A stretch of DNA of 9,606 bases, taken from contig JAJZHJ010000023.1 of NCBI GenBank assembly GCA_021804525.1, positions 1 to 9,606 of the forward strand, given 5' to 3'. Positions 1 through 6,442 of this stretch are shown piece by piece. How positions within the stretch are numbered: the first letter of the stretch is position 1; each line of letters opens with the position of its first letter. Source of the DNA: Bacteroidota bacterium (GTDB lineage: Bacteria; Bacteroidota; Bacteroidia; Bacteroidales; Paludibacteraceae). Both the position numbers and the translations under genes were made by a program. Below the pieces are notes generated by a model. It worked only from the letters and a program-made list of their open reading frames with translations. It had not been told where the DNA came from and did not search any database.

Positions 1-483
1 CAAAAACATGCGTCGTAAAGAGGTGCCTGATCCTTTGGGGGCAATTAAAATTACGTCAACATCTGCTGGAGGGACGATGTTTGTACGTTCTTTGTACGTA
101 ATAGCAAACCCATGAGAGAAATAAAGCGCTTTTCCTGCTGTTAAATGTTTTTTTACTGTAGGCCAAACAGCAATTTGAGCTGCATCGGAGAGTAAATATT
201 GAATAATAGTTGCACGCTGGCAAGCTTCTTCAATTTCAAACAGTGTTTGCCCCGGTACCCAACCGTCAGCAATGGCTTTGTCCCATGTTTTCGAGTCTTT
301 ACGTTGCCCAATAATCACATTGAACCCATTATCGCGCAAATTCATGCTTTGCCCAGGGCCTTGCACCCCGTATCCGATCACCGCGATGACCTCTTTTTTC
401 AATATTTCTCGCGCTTTTTCCAAAGGAAATTCCTCACGGGTAACTACATTTTCGTTGACGCCGCCAAAATTCATTACAGCCAT
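1..483 (-). CDS. ilvC: Ketol-acid reductoisomerase, N-terminal part (3' end beyond window)
   Basis: IlvC catalyses the Mg2+- and NADPH-dependent isomerisation and reduction of acetolactate or acetohydroxybutyrate, the second step of valine, leucine and isoleucine synthesis, in the cytoplasm. The first 161 residues are visible. They begin MAVMNFGGVNENVVTREEFP and contain the nucleotide-binding loop GYGVQGPGQ (residues 38-46, in IAVIGYGVQGPGQ), then LRDNGFNVIIGQR, LLSDAA near 97-102, the YFSHGFAI segment with its conserved His near 124, and APKGSGTSLR near 148-157. The C-terminal knotted helical domain with the metal ligands lies outside. I chose the ATG at 483 because relatives start MAxxNFGG; Met4 is a weaker alternative. 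The acyl-ACP thioesterase ends 65 bases upstream with no promoter between them that I can see, so the two are probably co-transcribed. No intact-length statement is possible because of the edge. Confidence 0.96.
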   Translation of the reverse strand, partial: MAVMNFGGVNENVVTREEFPLEKAREILKKEVIAVIGYGVQGPGQSMNLRDNGFNVIIGQRKDSKTWDKAIADGWVPGQTLFEIEEACQRATIIQYLLSDAAQIAVWPTVKKHLTAGKALYFSHGFAITYKERTNIVPPADVDVILIAPKGSGTSLRRMFL

Positions 484-548
484 ATTACTTCGTATTAAGT
501 TGATAAAAGTATTTAACTCCTTCTTCTTCAGGATAATTTTATTTCTAT

Positions 549-1280
549 TTAATTTTTAGTCCATTGCAATTGAACTTTGCAAAGCACCTCTTTATTTTGT
601 CGATTGATTTGAAACTGATCTTTTCCAGCGTCCTCTTTACGATAAAGAGAAACCTCCTCACCATAAAAAGCCTCATGCAAAAAATTGACATCAAATCGTT
701 TAATCGTATGTTCGGCATGCCAATCCACGGAGTATTCATTGAGAACCCATTGCAAATACTTCATGCTGTTGACGTGCCTGTTAAAATCAATATCACTATA
801 TTGAGTTTGACGTGTGCTGATCAGATTTCCTTCCACTGACGGCAGTTTGGCTGGAGGTGCAATGGGTATCGAATTTCCACTGATAAAGTGCGATAATGAC
901 GGAATCGCACCTAGATCAATCGGTTTACGCGTATTTAAATCAATCATTGCCCAATTTGTCGTGGCAAACCCAATCGGCACGTTTTGTTCATTTCGAAGGA
1001 TAAAATTCCGTGTGGTTGAAGCTCTGCCAATGGTTTCAATCCATGTCTCAATTGTGATTTGCTGATAGATTTTAGGCATCTCAGTCATTTCGGTGGCCAT
1101 ACGGATTAAAACCCAAGTGTGATGATCGGGATGAAGTTCGCGAATGCCAAACCCGTTGTCATCTGCATTTTTTCCGGCTGCCTGAAGTATGTAATCTCCT
1201 AATGATGAAGCAAGAATTTGCTCAGTGAAATCACCATCTTGCGGTTGCAGTTGAAATGTATATCGGCCTATTAATCCCAT
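549..1280 (-). CDS. Acyl-ACP thioesterase (FatA/FatB-like, double hotdog)
   Basis: This 243-residue protein belongs to the acyl-ACP thioesterase family (PF01643), which hydrolyses fatty acyl-ACP to free fatty acid and ACP in the cytoplasm. Two hotdog domains fit the length. The N-terminal one contains GFGIRELHPDHHTWVLIRM (about 43-61) and TW at 79-80. The C-terminal one contains the key segment YSDIDFNRHVNSMKY (about 161-175), where Asp165, Asn167 and His169 align with the catalytic Asp/Asn/His region of plant FatA/FatB (DxNxHVNN). The ATG start gives an N-terminus of normal length for the family. It is followed 65 bases later by ilvC, an arrangement known from Bacteroides, where this gene usually sits between ilvN and ilvC. 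Here ygiQ, not ilvDBN, lies upstream. A Bacteroidetes-type -7 box about 80 bases before the start suggests that it begins its own transcript. Chain-length or branched-chain preference cannot be read from the sequence. Confidence 0.9.
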   Translation of the reverse strand: MGLIGRYTFQLQPQDGDFTEQILASSLGDYILQAAGKNADDNGFGIRELHPDHHTWVLIRMATEMTEMPKIYQQITIETWIETIGRASTTRNFILRNEQNVPIGFATTNWAMIDLNTRKPIDLGAIPSLSHFISGNSIPIAPPAKLPSVEGNLISTRQTQYSDIDFNRHVNSMKYLQWVLNEYSVDWHAEHTIKRFDVNFLHEAFYGEEVSLYRKEDAGKDQFQINRQNKEVLCKVQLQWTKN

Positions 1281-1339
1281 CGTGTCACAATTGCTGTTTC
1301 CTTACAATACGATCGTTTATTGTTGTTCTTGATTGAAAA

Positions 1340-1357
1340 ATGGAAGCTAATTTCCAT
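1340..1357. repeat. Inverted repeat at the predicted thioesterase transcription start
   Basis: ATGGAA (1340-1345) and TTCCAT (1352-1357) form a perfect 6-base inverted repeat with a 6-base spacer. On the minus strand it is followed directly by a run of five T, so it could be a weak intrinsic terminator for the upstream ygiQ transcript. It also overlaps the predicted start site just after the -7 box, so it could instead be an operator. The stem is short and only moderately GC-rich, so either role is uncertain. Confidence 0.35.
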
Positions 1358-1358
1358 G

Positions 1359-1366
1359 CAAAGGTA
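1359..1366 (-). promoter_or_regulatory. Promoter -7 box for thioesterase-ilvC
   Basis: Read on the minus strand the bases are TACCTTTG, a perfect match to the Bacteroidetes -7 consensus TAnnTTTG, followed by CA. A transcript would start near 1352-1355, giving a leader of about 75 bases. No TTTG or TTG sits at the usual 19-21 base distance upstream; the nearest TTTG (1379-1382) is only 12 bases away, so the -33 element is missing or degenerate. Seen: the motif. Inferred: promoter function. Confidence 0.6.
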
Positions 1367-1375
1367 CGCTTTTTT

Positions 1376-1388
1376 AAGCAAATTGCTT
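1376..1388. repeat. 13-base palindrome upstream of the thioesterase -7 box
   Basis: AAGCAA and TTGCTT flank a single central base, making a perfect palindrome centred 16 bases upstream of the edge of the TACCTTTG box, in the spacer and -33 region. It is not followed by a T run on the minus strand, so it is not a terminator for ygiQ. A regulator binding site is possible but unproven; a palindrome this short in AT-rich DNA could be chance. Confidence 0.3.
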
Positions 1389-1417
1389 TATTTTGAGTCA
1401 TACTTTTCAACAAAACG

Positions 1418-3316
1418 TTATTTTCTTCGTTTCCGAGCATGCGATGTATAATCTGATTTAGAAACTTCTGAACGATTCTTTCGTTGTTCGTGAATGGATA
1501 GCAGTTTGTTAATCAAATCGTTTCGGTTCATACTACGTAGGTCATTTAAAATGGCTTGGTGAAATTCGGGCTTATACCAAAAAAAGAACTTCTGCTGTGC
1601 CATTTTTTCATCGGAGCGCTTCGCCGTTTTCACTAATTCTCCTGTGTAAGGGTTGATTCCTGAATAATACATTTCCGTTGACAGTGTCATTGGCGTAGGT
1701 GTGAAATCTTGCACTTGTTCCAGTTTAAAATGGAGAGACTTGGTGATGATAGCCAGTTCAGCCATGTCCATCGTGCTGCATCCGGGATGGCTTGAAATAA
1801 AATAGGGAATAAGTTGTTGCTGCAAGTTGGCTTCGCGGTTGATGTGTTCAAATTGTTGTTGAAACTGCTTGAATAAAGTGAACGATGGTTTGCGCATAAG
1901 CGCCAGTACCTTGTCCGATGTGTGTTCGGGAGCAACCTTCAACCGCCCTGAAACATGGTGTTGAATGACTTCCTTTGTATAATCCGTGAGGCTTTTATCT
2001 ACTTCAGAATCTCCGCTTGGTTGAAGAAGTAAGTCGTATCGAATGCCACTACCGATAAAACTTTTTCTAATGTATGGTAAACTGTCTACTTCACGGTAAA
2101 GTCGCGTCATTCGAGAGTGATTGCGTTGGAGATTTTTGCAAATAGAAGGGAATATACATGATGGACGTTTGCATGATAGGCACATGGTTTGGTTTGTACC
2201 CCTTAATCCATACATATTTGCCGATGGTCCACCCAGATCGGTAAGGATTCCTTTGAAGTCCGGCAATTTGCTGATCTGTTCAATTTCTTGCAGGATAGAC
2301 TTTTCTGAACGCGACAGCACCTGTTTTCCTTGATGCATAGAAATGGTGCAAAAAGAACAACCACCAAAACATCCACGATGTGTATTGACCGAAAACCGGA
2401 TCATATCGTAGGCAGGTATCCGCTTATCTCGGTATTTTGGATGCGGTAGCCTCGTATATGGCAAATCGTAAGTTGCATCAATCTCTTCTTGTGACCATGT
2501 TACGTATGGAGGATTAACAACTAATACTTGGTTATTATATCGTTGAGTCAGACGTGCCGCTATCATTTTGTTCGATTCCTCTTCGATAGTTCTGAAATTA
2601 TTTGCTGATTTACGTTTGTCAGCGATGCATTCTTCATGCGAATGAAGGGTAATCGTTTCACTTTCCAATGGTGTTATTTCTTCTTTGAGCGAAGCAACGA
2701 ATGCCGTTTGGGGAATAGTTTGAAGGTTATGAATAAATGGAGCTTTGTTAAGTGCACGTGCAATTTCAAGGATTGATTTCTCCCCCATGCCATAGACTAA
2801 CATATCAGCTTTACTATCGAGCAAAATACTTTTTTTCAACTGATCCGACCAATAATCATAGTGCGTAAATCGGCGCATTGATGCTTCAATGCCACCAATA
2901 ATTACGGGGATTTCAGGGAAAAGTTGTTTCAAAATATTGGAATAGACCACTGTCGTATTGTCAGGCCGAAACCCGACTGTTCCTCCAGGTGTGTAAGCAT
3001 CGTTGGAACGAAGCCTTTTATTGGCTGTGTAGTGATTGACCATGGAATCCATACAACCGGCTGAAATACCAAAGAAGAGACGTGGAATTCCTAATTTCTT
3101 AAAGTCACGAAGGTCATCTCTCCAATTAGGCTGTGGCACAATAGCAACCCTCAATCCTTCAGCTTCCAACGTACGACCGATTACGGCTGCGCCGAACGAA
3201 GGGTGATCAACATACGCATCCCCAGAGAAAAGAATGACGTCCAACGTATCCCAACCCCGTTGTTCTACTTCTTTTTTTGTTGTAGGAAGCCAAGTGGTGT
3301 GTAAAGTATTTTGCAA
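1418..3316 (-). CDS. ygiQ: YgiQ family radical SAM protein
   Basis: A 632-residue cytoplasmic radical-SAM enzyme of the YgiQ family (UPF0313); the reaction and substrate of the family are not established. The N-terminal YgiQ domain (PF08497) runs from PTTKKEVEQRGWDTLDVILFSGDAYVDHPSFG through GGIEASMRRFTHYDYWSDQL (about 11-160). The radical-SAM core follows, with the [4Fe-4S] motif CFGGCSFC giving Cys316, Cys320 and Cys323. A second set, Cys382, Cys387 and Cys393 (with Cys379 close by), resembles the CxxxxCxxxxxC set I recall from E. coli YgiQ. The protein ends in a basic tail, ARKRRK. It is shorter than the E. coli homologue (about 740 residues) but typical of Bacteroidales versions. The start is unusual: between the in-frame TAA at 3329-3331 and the conserved PTTKKE there is no ATG, so TTG at 3314-3316 (or CTG at 3320-3322) must serve. 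It lies 47 bases after queA with no promoter visible, which suggests co-transcription. Confidence 0.93.
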   Translation of the reverse strand: MQNTLHTTWLPTTKKEVEQRGWDTLDVILFSGDAYVDHPSFGAAVIGRTLEAEGLRVAIVPQPNWRDDLRDFKKLGIPRLFFGISAGCMDSMVNHYTANKRLRSNDAYTPGGTVGFRPDNTTVVYSNILKQLFPEIPVIIGGIEASMRRFTHYDYWSDQLKKSILLDSKADMLVYGMGEKSILEIARALNKAPFIHNLQTIPQTAFVASLKEEITPLESETITLHSHEECIADKRKSANNFRTIEEESNKMIAARLTQRYNNQVLVVNPPYVTWSQEEIDATYDLPYTRLPHPKYRDKRIPAYDMIRFSVNTHRGCFGGCSFCTISMHQGKQVLSRSEKSILQEIEQISKLPDFKGILTDLGGPSANMYGLRGTNQTMCLSCKRPSCIFPSICKNLQRNHSRMTRLYREVDSLPYIRKSFIGSGIRYDLLLQPSGDSEVDKSLTDYTKEVIQHHVSGRLKVAPEHTSDKVLALMRKPSFTLFKQFQQQFEHINREANLQQQLIPYFISSHPGCSTMDMAELAIITKSLHFKLEQVQDFTPTPMTLSTEMYYSGINPYTGELVKTAKRSDEKMAQQKFFFWYKPEFHQAILNDLRSMNRNDLINKLLSIHEQRKNRSEVSKSDYTSHARKRRK

Positions 3317-3363
3317 AAACAGATTTATTTATGTATATACTCTGGCTATATGCGTCGTATTTG

Positions 3364-4413
3364 TTAAATAATTAACATGGCATCGCCATAAATTCCGAAT
3401 CGATATCCTTCGTCAATCGCTATTTGATAGGTTTTCATCACCTGATCAAATCCACCAAAAGCGCATGTAGCCATTAGTAATGGAGAATATGGAAGATGTA
3501 GGTTAGCAATAAGGCTATCTGTAACACCAAAATCATACGGAGGGAAGATGAATTTATTCGTCCACCCGTCAAATGGTTTTATCGTACCATTCGTGCAGGC
3601 GCATGTCTCAATGGCACGCATCACGGTTGTCCCGACTGCACAAACGTTCCGATTCATTTCTTTCGCACGGTTCACAATATCAGCCGTATCAGGAGTCACC
3701 AGCATCTGTTCAGAATCCATCTTGTTTTTTGTCAAATCTTCCACATCAATGTCACGATAGTTGCATAGTCCTGCATGTAACGTTAGAAAAGCAAAATTAA
3801 CGCCTAATATTTCAAGTCGCTTCATCAATTCACGGCTAAAGTGTAAGCCTGCTGTAGGTGACACGACGGCACCTTCATTGCGTGCAAAAATAGTTTGGTA
3901 GCGATTAGCATCTTCCGGCTCTACGTTGCGTGGAATAAAGCGTGGCAGAGGCGTTTCCCCCAATGCGTAGAGTGTTTTGCGGAATTCTTCATATTCACCA
4001 TCATACAGAAAACGAACAGTGCGCCCCCGTGATGTCGTATTGTCGATTACTTCGGCCACTAATTCATTGTTTTGCCCAAAATAGAGTTTGTTGCCTACAC
4101 GTATTTTGCGAGCAGGATCGACCAACACGTCCCACATACGAAGGTTATGATTCAACTCGCGAAGTAAAAAAACTTCAATTTTAGCATCTGAATTGTCTTT
4201 GGTACCATATAACCGAGCAGGAAAGACTCGTGTGTCGTTAAAGACAAATACATCTTGGTCATTGAAATAAGCAAGGATGTCTGTAAAATAGCGATGTTCA
4301 ATTTCCCCTGTTTTTCGGTGGAGAACAAGAAGGCGAGATTCGTCTCTGTGTTTGGTTGGATAAAGAGCAATAAGTTCGTCGGGTAGTTTGAATTTGAACT
4401 GGGAAAGCTTCAT
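3364..4413 (-). CDS. queA: S-adenosylmethionine:tRNA ribosyltransferase-isomerase
   Basis: QueA transfers and isomerises the ribosyl part of S-adenosylmethionine onto preQ1 at the wobble position (G34) of GUN-anticodon tRNAs, giving epoxyqueuosine. The protein has 349 residues, a normal length. Family motifs are clear: [10 protein letters not shown] (59-68), [12 protein letters not shown] (181-192), [19 protein letters not shown] (about 209-227) followed by [17 protein letters not shown] (260-269), FIFPPYDF (288-295) and [11 protein letters not shown] (304-314). The more usual form of the second motif is APTAGLHF; Ser replaces Ala here. The start ATG at 4413 gives [11 protein letters not shown], which matches relatives, with no Shine-Dalgarno sequence in front. 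A strong Bacteroidetes-type promoter lies about 110 bases upstream, so queA seems to start a transcript separate from truB despite the shared direction. ygiQ follows after 47 bases. I saw no preQ1 riboswitch in the leader. Confidence 0.97.
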   Translation of the reverse strand: MKLSQFKFKLPDELIALYPTKHRDESRLLVLHRKTGEIEHRYFTDILAYFNDQDVFVFNDTRVFPARLYGTKDNSDAKIEVFLLRELNHNLRMWDVLVDPARKIRVGNKLYFGQNNELVAEVIDNTTSRGRTVRFLYDGEYEEFRKTLYALGETPLPRFIPRNVEPEDANRYQTIFARNEGAVVSPTAGLHFSRELMKRLEILGVNFAFLTLHAGLCNYRDIDVEDLTKNKMDSEQMLVTPDTADIVNRAKEMNRNVCAVGTTVMRAIETCACTNGTIKPFDGWTNKFIFPPYDFGVTDSLIANLHLPYSPLLMATCAFGGFDQVMKTYQIAIDEGYRFGIYGDAMLII

Positions 4414-4464
4414 AATATGAATAAGTTAGATAATAAAGAATCTCGCGATTATTAATTAAGCCTG

Positions 4465-4494
4465 TCAAAAAAAATAGTTAGCATCAAAAAAAAT
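4465..4494. repeat. Two A8 tracts in the queA leader
   Basis: TC followed by eight A and a T occurs at 4465-4475 and 4484-4494, 19 bases apart. In the queA transcript these become two U8 tracts each followed by GA. Such tracts can bend DNA or cause slippage or pausing; no specific function is recognised, and the region is AT-rich overall. Confidence 0.3.
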
Positions 4495-4504
4495 CAGATT
4501 ACAA

Positions 4505-4547
4505 ATAGGCAAATTGTGTGCAAAAGTACACTTTGCGGATAGGCAAA
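4505..4547. repeat. Direct repeat ATAGGCAAA flanking the queA -7 box
   Basis: The nine bases ATAGGCAAA occur at 4505-4513 and again at 4539-4547, a period of 34 bases. One copy sits between the -33 and -7 elements and the other just after the predicted transcription start, so the pair brackets the -7 box. The same stretch also holds GCAAA (4520-4524) and TTTGC (4532-4536), a small inverted repeat across the -7 box. The placement would suit a repressor, but no known operator is recognised. Confidence 0.35.
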
Positions 4548-4552
4548 GTCAA
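4521..4552 (-). promoter_or_regulatory. Promoter for queA (-33 TTG and -7 TAnnTTTG)
   Basis: On the minus strand TACTTTTG (4521-4528) matches the Bacteroidetes -7 consensus exactly and is followed by CA. TTGA, with TTG at 4550-4552, ends 20 bases before it, the expected spacing for the -33 element. This is the best promoter in the window. The transcript would start near 4514-4517 and carry a leader of about 100 bases before queA. Motifs are seen directly; activity is inferred. Confidence 0.68.
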
Positions 4553-4559
4553 TAGATGG

Positions 4560-4575
4560 ACGGTTAAATTACCGT
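4560..4575. repeat. Inverted repeat between truB and the queA promoter
   Basis: ACGGT (4560-4564) and ACCGT (4571-4575) form a 5-base inverted repeat with a 6-base spacer, 33 bases after the truB stop and 7 bases upstream of the queA -33 element. On the minus strand it is not followed by a T run, so it is a poor intrinsic terminator for the ftsX-truB transcript. It may be incidental or an upstream binding site. Confidence 0.22.
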
Positions 4576-4608
4576 AACATTTAATTGACAATGTAGTAAA
4601 ACGTCGAT

Positions 4609-5304
4609 TTATGGCTCCTTTTGTGGTAATTTAAGGAGTTGTTCGAATGCATCCAGTGTCATACATTGGTCAATGGTACAATCGCCAATACGAGTTCGCG
4701 TGAGCGCAGTGAGGTGCGCGCCACTGCTAAGCGCCTGGCCGATGTCACGGGCTAAAGCCCGAATGTAAGTTCCTTTGCTGCAAACAATGCGTAATTCTAA
4801 AATAGGTAATTGAAAAGAGAGAATTTCTAATTCGTCAATCACTAAGGTTTTGGAAGCCAGCGCTACCTCCGCTCCTTCGCGTGCATATTCGTAAGCTCTT
4901 TTCCCATCAACTTTTACGGCTGAATATACAGGTGGAATTTGTTCGATTGTCCCGATGAATTGTTGCAAACGTTCTTCAATCAATTCACGGGTGATGTGGT
5001 TCGTTGGGAATTCTTTATCAATTTGAGTTTCAAGATCAAATGATGGAGTTGTGGCTCCAAGAAAAAGCGTTGCCACATACTCTTTAGTTTGATATTGAAA
5101 GGACTCAATTCTCTTTGTGGCTCGCCCAGTACAATAAATCATTACACCGGTGGCCAATGGATCGAGCGTACCAGCATGTCCTACTTTTATTTTTTTAATT
5201 TTCAGCTGTTTACTTATCAGCCAACGCACTTTATTTACCAAACTAAAAGAAGTCCAGTGCAGGGGTTTGTCAAAATAAAGAACTTCTCCTTCGATAAAAT
5301 CCAT
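4609..5304 (-). CDS. truB: tRNA pseudouridine(55) synthase
   Basis: TruB converts U55 of the T-arm of tRNAs to pseudouridine in the cytoplasm. I place the start at the ATG at 5304, giving 231 residues beginning MDFIEGEVLYFDKPL, which matches Bacteroidales homologues. A longer reading from TTG at 5325 would add seven residues with no family support. The catalytic Asp is Asp48 in GHAGTLDPLATGVM. Other family motifs are KEYVATLFLGATTPSFD (about 74-90), PPVYSAVKVDGKRAYEYAR (124-142) and CSKGTYIRALARDIG (175-189). It is shorter than E. coli TruB (about 314 residues) because the C-terminal PUA-like extension is absent, as is normal in this phylum. The gene begins 33 bases after the uppP stop, so it is probably the last gene of the ftsX-DUF3098-uppP-truB transcript. 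Confidence 0.95.
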   Translation of the reverse strand: MDFIEGEVLYFDKPLHWTSFSLVNKVRWLISKQLKIKKIKVGHAGTLDPLATGVMIYCTGRATKRIESFQYQTKEYVATLFLGATTPSFDLETQIDKEFPTNHITRELIEERLQQFIGTIEQIPPVYSAVKVDGKRAYEYAREGAEVALASKTLVIDELEILSFQLPILELRIVCSKGTYIRALARDIGQALSSGAHLTALTRTRIGDCTIDQCMTLDAFEQLLKLPQKEP

Positions 5305-5337
5305 GTAAAAAGGGATCGAGCCCAAACAGCGTTGTTA

Positions 5338-6141
5338 TTAAAAATCGACGTGAACATGCATTAATAGTAATACAATGATAATGAAGCCAAAAACGATGCG
5401 ATAGTATCCGAAAAATTTGAATCCATGTTTAGTCAAGTAAGTAATAAATCCTTTGATAGCAAAAATGGCGACTACAAAACCGATGAAATTCCCTGCAGCA
5501 AGAACAATTAAGTTGTGATGAGTCAGAATTTCAGGAGTTTTTCGGTACGCATCCCATAAACTTACAACAAAAGCGCCTGCTAAAGTTGGCACTCCTAAGA
5601 AAAATGAAAATTCCGCAGCGGCTTTGCGGGTCAGTTTTTGTTGCATGCCGCCAATGATGGTTGCACCACTTCGGCTCAATCCCGGCAACACAACTGATAG
5701 GATTTGGTAAACCCCAATGATCCATGCTTTTTTGTATGGAATTTCTTCTTCTTTTTCAATGGTCGAATTCTTAAACCATTTGTCAACAAACAAAAGAACG
5801 AACCCACCGACAAACATTGTTAAAGCCACGATCAAAGGTGTTTGTATCGCATTGTCGATGTAACTTTTCAGCAAAAGGCCTACCACAGCAGAAGGGATTA
5901 AGGCATAAAAAAGTTTTAGATAAAAATGCCAACTTTTGAAATCAATAAACTTCCGCCAATAAACCACAATGACTGACAAAATAGTCCCAAACTGAATGTT
6001 TTCAATAAACAATTTAGTGAAGTCATTTCGTTCGATGCCCATAAAAGCTGCGGCCAATGCCATGTGACCAGTCGATGAAACGGGGAGAAACTCGGTAAGC
6101 CCTTCAATGACAGATAAAACGAGTGTGTGTAACCAGGTCAT
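5338..6141 (-). CDS. uppP: Undecaprenyl-diphosphate phosphatase (BacA/UppP)
   Basis: UppP is an inner-membrane enzyme that removes a phosphate from undecaprenyl diphosphate, regenerating the lipid carrier for peptidoglycan, O-antigen and other surface polymers; extra copies give bacitracin resistance. The 267-residue protein is full length. The first catalytic region is EGLTEFLPVSSTGHM, with Glu13, Glu17, Ser23 and His26 lining up with E. coli Glu17, Glu21, Ser27 and His30. The second is PGLSRSGAT (153-161), where Arg157 matches E. coli Arg174. Hydrophobic segments are spread along the chain, including about 76-92, 102-120, 140-153, 176-196, 210-230 and 246-262. Its ATG overlaps the TGA of the DUF3098 gene by four bases (ATGA), which implies translational coupling. 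truB follows after 33 bases. Confidence 0.96.
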   Translation of the reverse strand: MTWLHTLVLSVIEGLTEFLPVSSTGHMALAAAFMGIERNDFTKLFIENIQFGTILSVIVVYWRKFIDFKSWHFYLKLFYALIPSAVVGLLLKSYIDNAIQTPLIVALTMFVGGFVLLFVDKWFKNSTIEKEEEIPYKKAWIIGVYQILSVVLPGLSRSGATIIGGMQQKLTRKAAAEFSFFLGVPTLAGAFVVSLWDAYRKTPEILTHHNLIVLAAGNFIGFVVAIFAIKGFITYLTKHGFKFFGYYRIVFGFIIIVLLLMHVHVDF

Positions 6142-6410
6142 TTCGTTTCCTCCTTTTTATTACGCCACATGATAGCTACGAACATAAATAAAAACCCGAA
6201 TAATGAGATCATCGGGCCAACAGTAATGCGGCGTGTACTGAAAATATGAGGATTAAAGACCATACCTGATGTACTTCCTGTCATTAGCAAAAATCCCACA
6301 ATGATCAACACGATGGAGATGCCTATCAATATCCAATTAATTTTGCCAAGGGCAAAGTCTCGTTGATTTTGAATACCTTCTTTTACATCCGTAGTGGCGT
6401 TCTTTTTCAT
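6138..6410 (-). CDS. DUF3098 small membrane protein
   Basis: A 90-residue protein of the uncharacterised family DUF3098, found in Bacteroidota. It has a charged N-terminal tail (1-24), a first membrane helix at about 25-43 (INWILIGISIVLIIVGFLLM), a short conserved connecting loop with FNPHIFSTRRITVGP (52-66), a second helix at about 67-82, and a charged tail RNKKEETK. With the N-terminus inside, both tails would be cytoplasmic and the loop would face the periplasm. It lies 32 bases after ftsX, and its stop codon overlaps the uppP start as ATGA, so its product is made in step with UppP. The function is unknown; context suggests a role in the cell envelope or division, perhaps as an accessory to FtsX or UppP, but nothing in the sequence proves this. 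Confidence 0.87.
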   Translation of the reverse strand: MKKNATTDVKEGIQNQRDFALGKINWILIGISIVLIIVGFLLMTGSTSGMVFNPHIFSTRRITVGPMISLFGFLFMFVAIMWRNKKEETK

Positions 6411-6442
6411 TTGAAGCTGGTTTAATGTGTAAAATATTTTTT

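Noticed and set aside
199..559. Plus-strand open frames opposite ilvC
   Set aside because: They lie antisense to a clear ilvC coding region, overlap each other in different frames and show no recognisable domain.
1271..1357. A 28-codon frame upstream of the thioesterase, overlapping its start, as a possible branched-chain amino acid leader peptide
   Set aside because: Its ATG lies at or before the predicted transcription start, the translated peptide has no run of Ile, Val or Leu codons, and there is no terminator/antiterminator pair downstream.
4414..4520. preQ1 riboswitch in the queA leader
   Set aside because: I could not find the preQ1-I hairpin with its CUAC/ACCC-type loop and A-rich tail, nor a larger preQ1-II fold, in this AT-rich leader.
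5305..5325. Longer truB reading frame from TTG at 5325
   Set aside because: The ATG at 5304 gives the MDFxxGEVLxFxKPL start seen in relatives; the seven extra residues have no family support.
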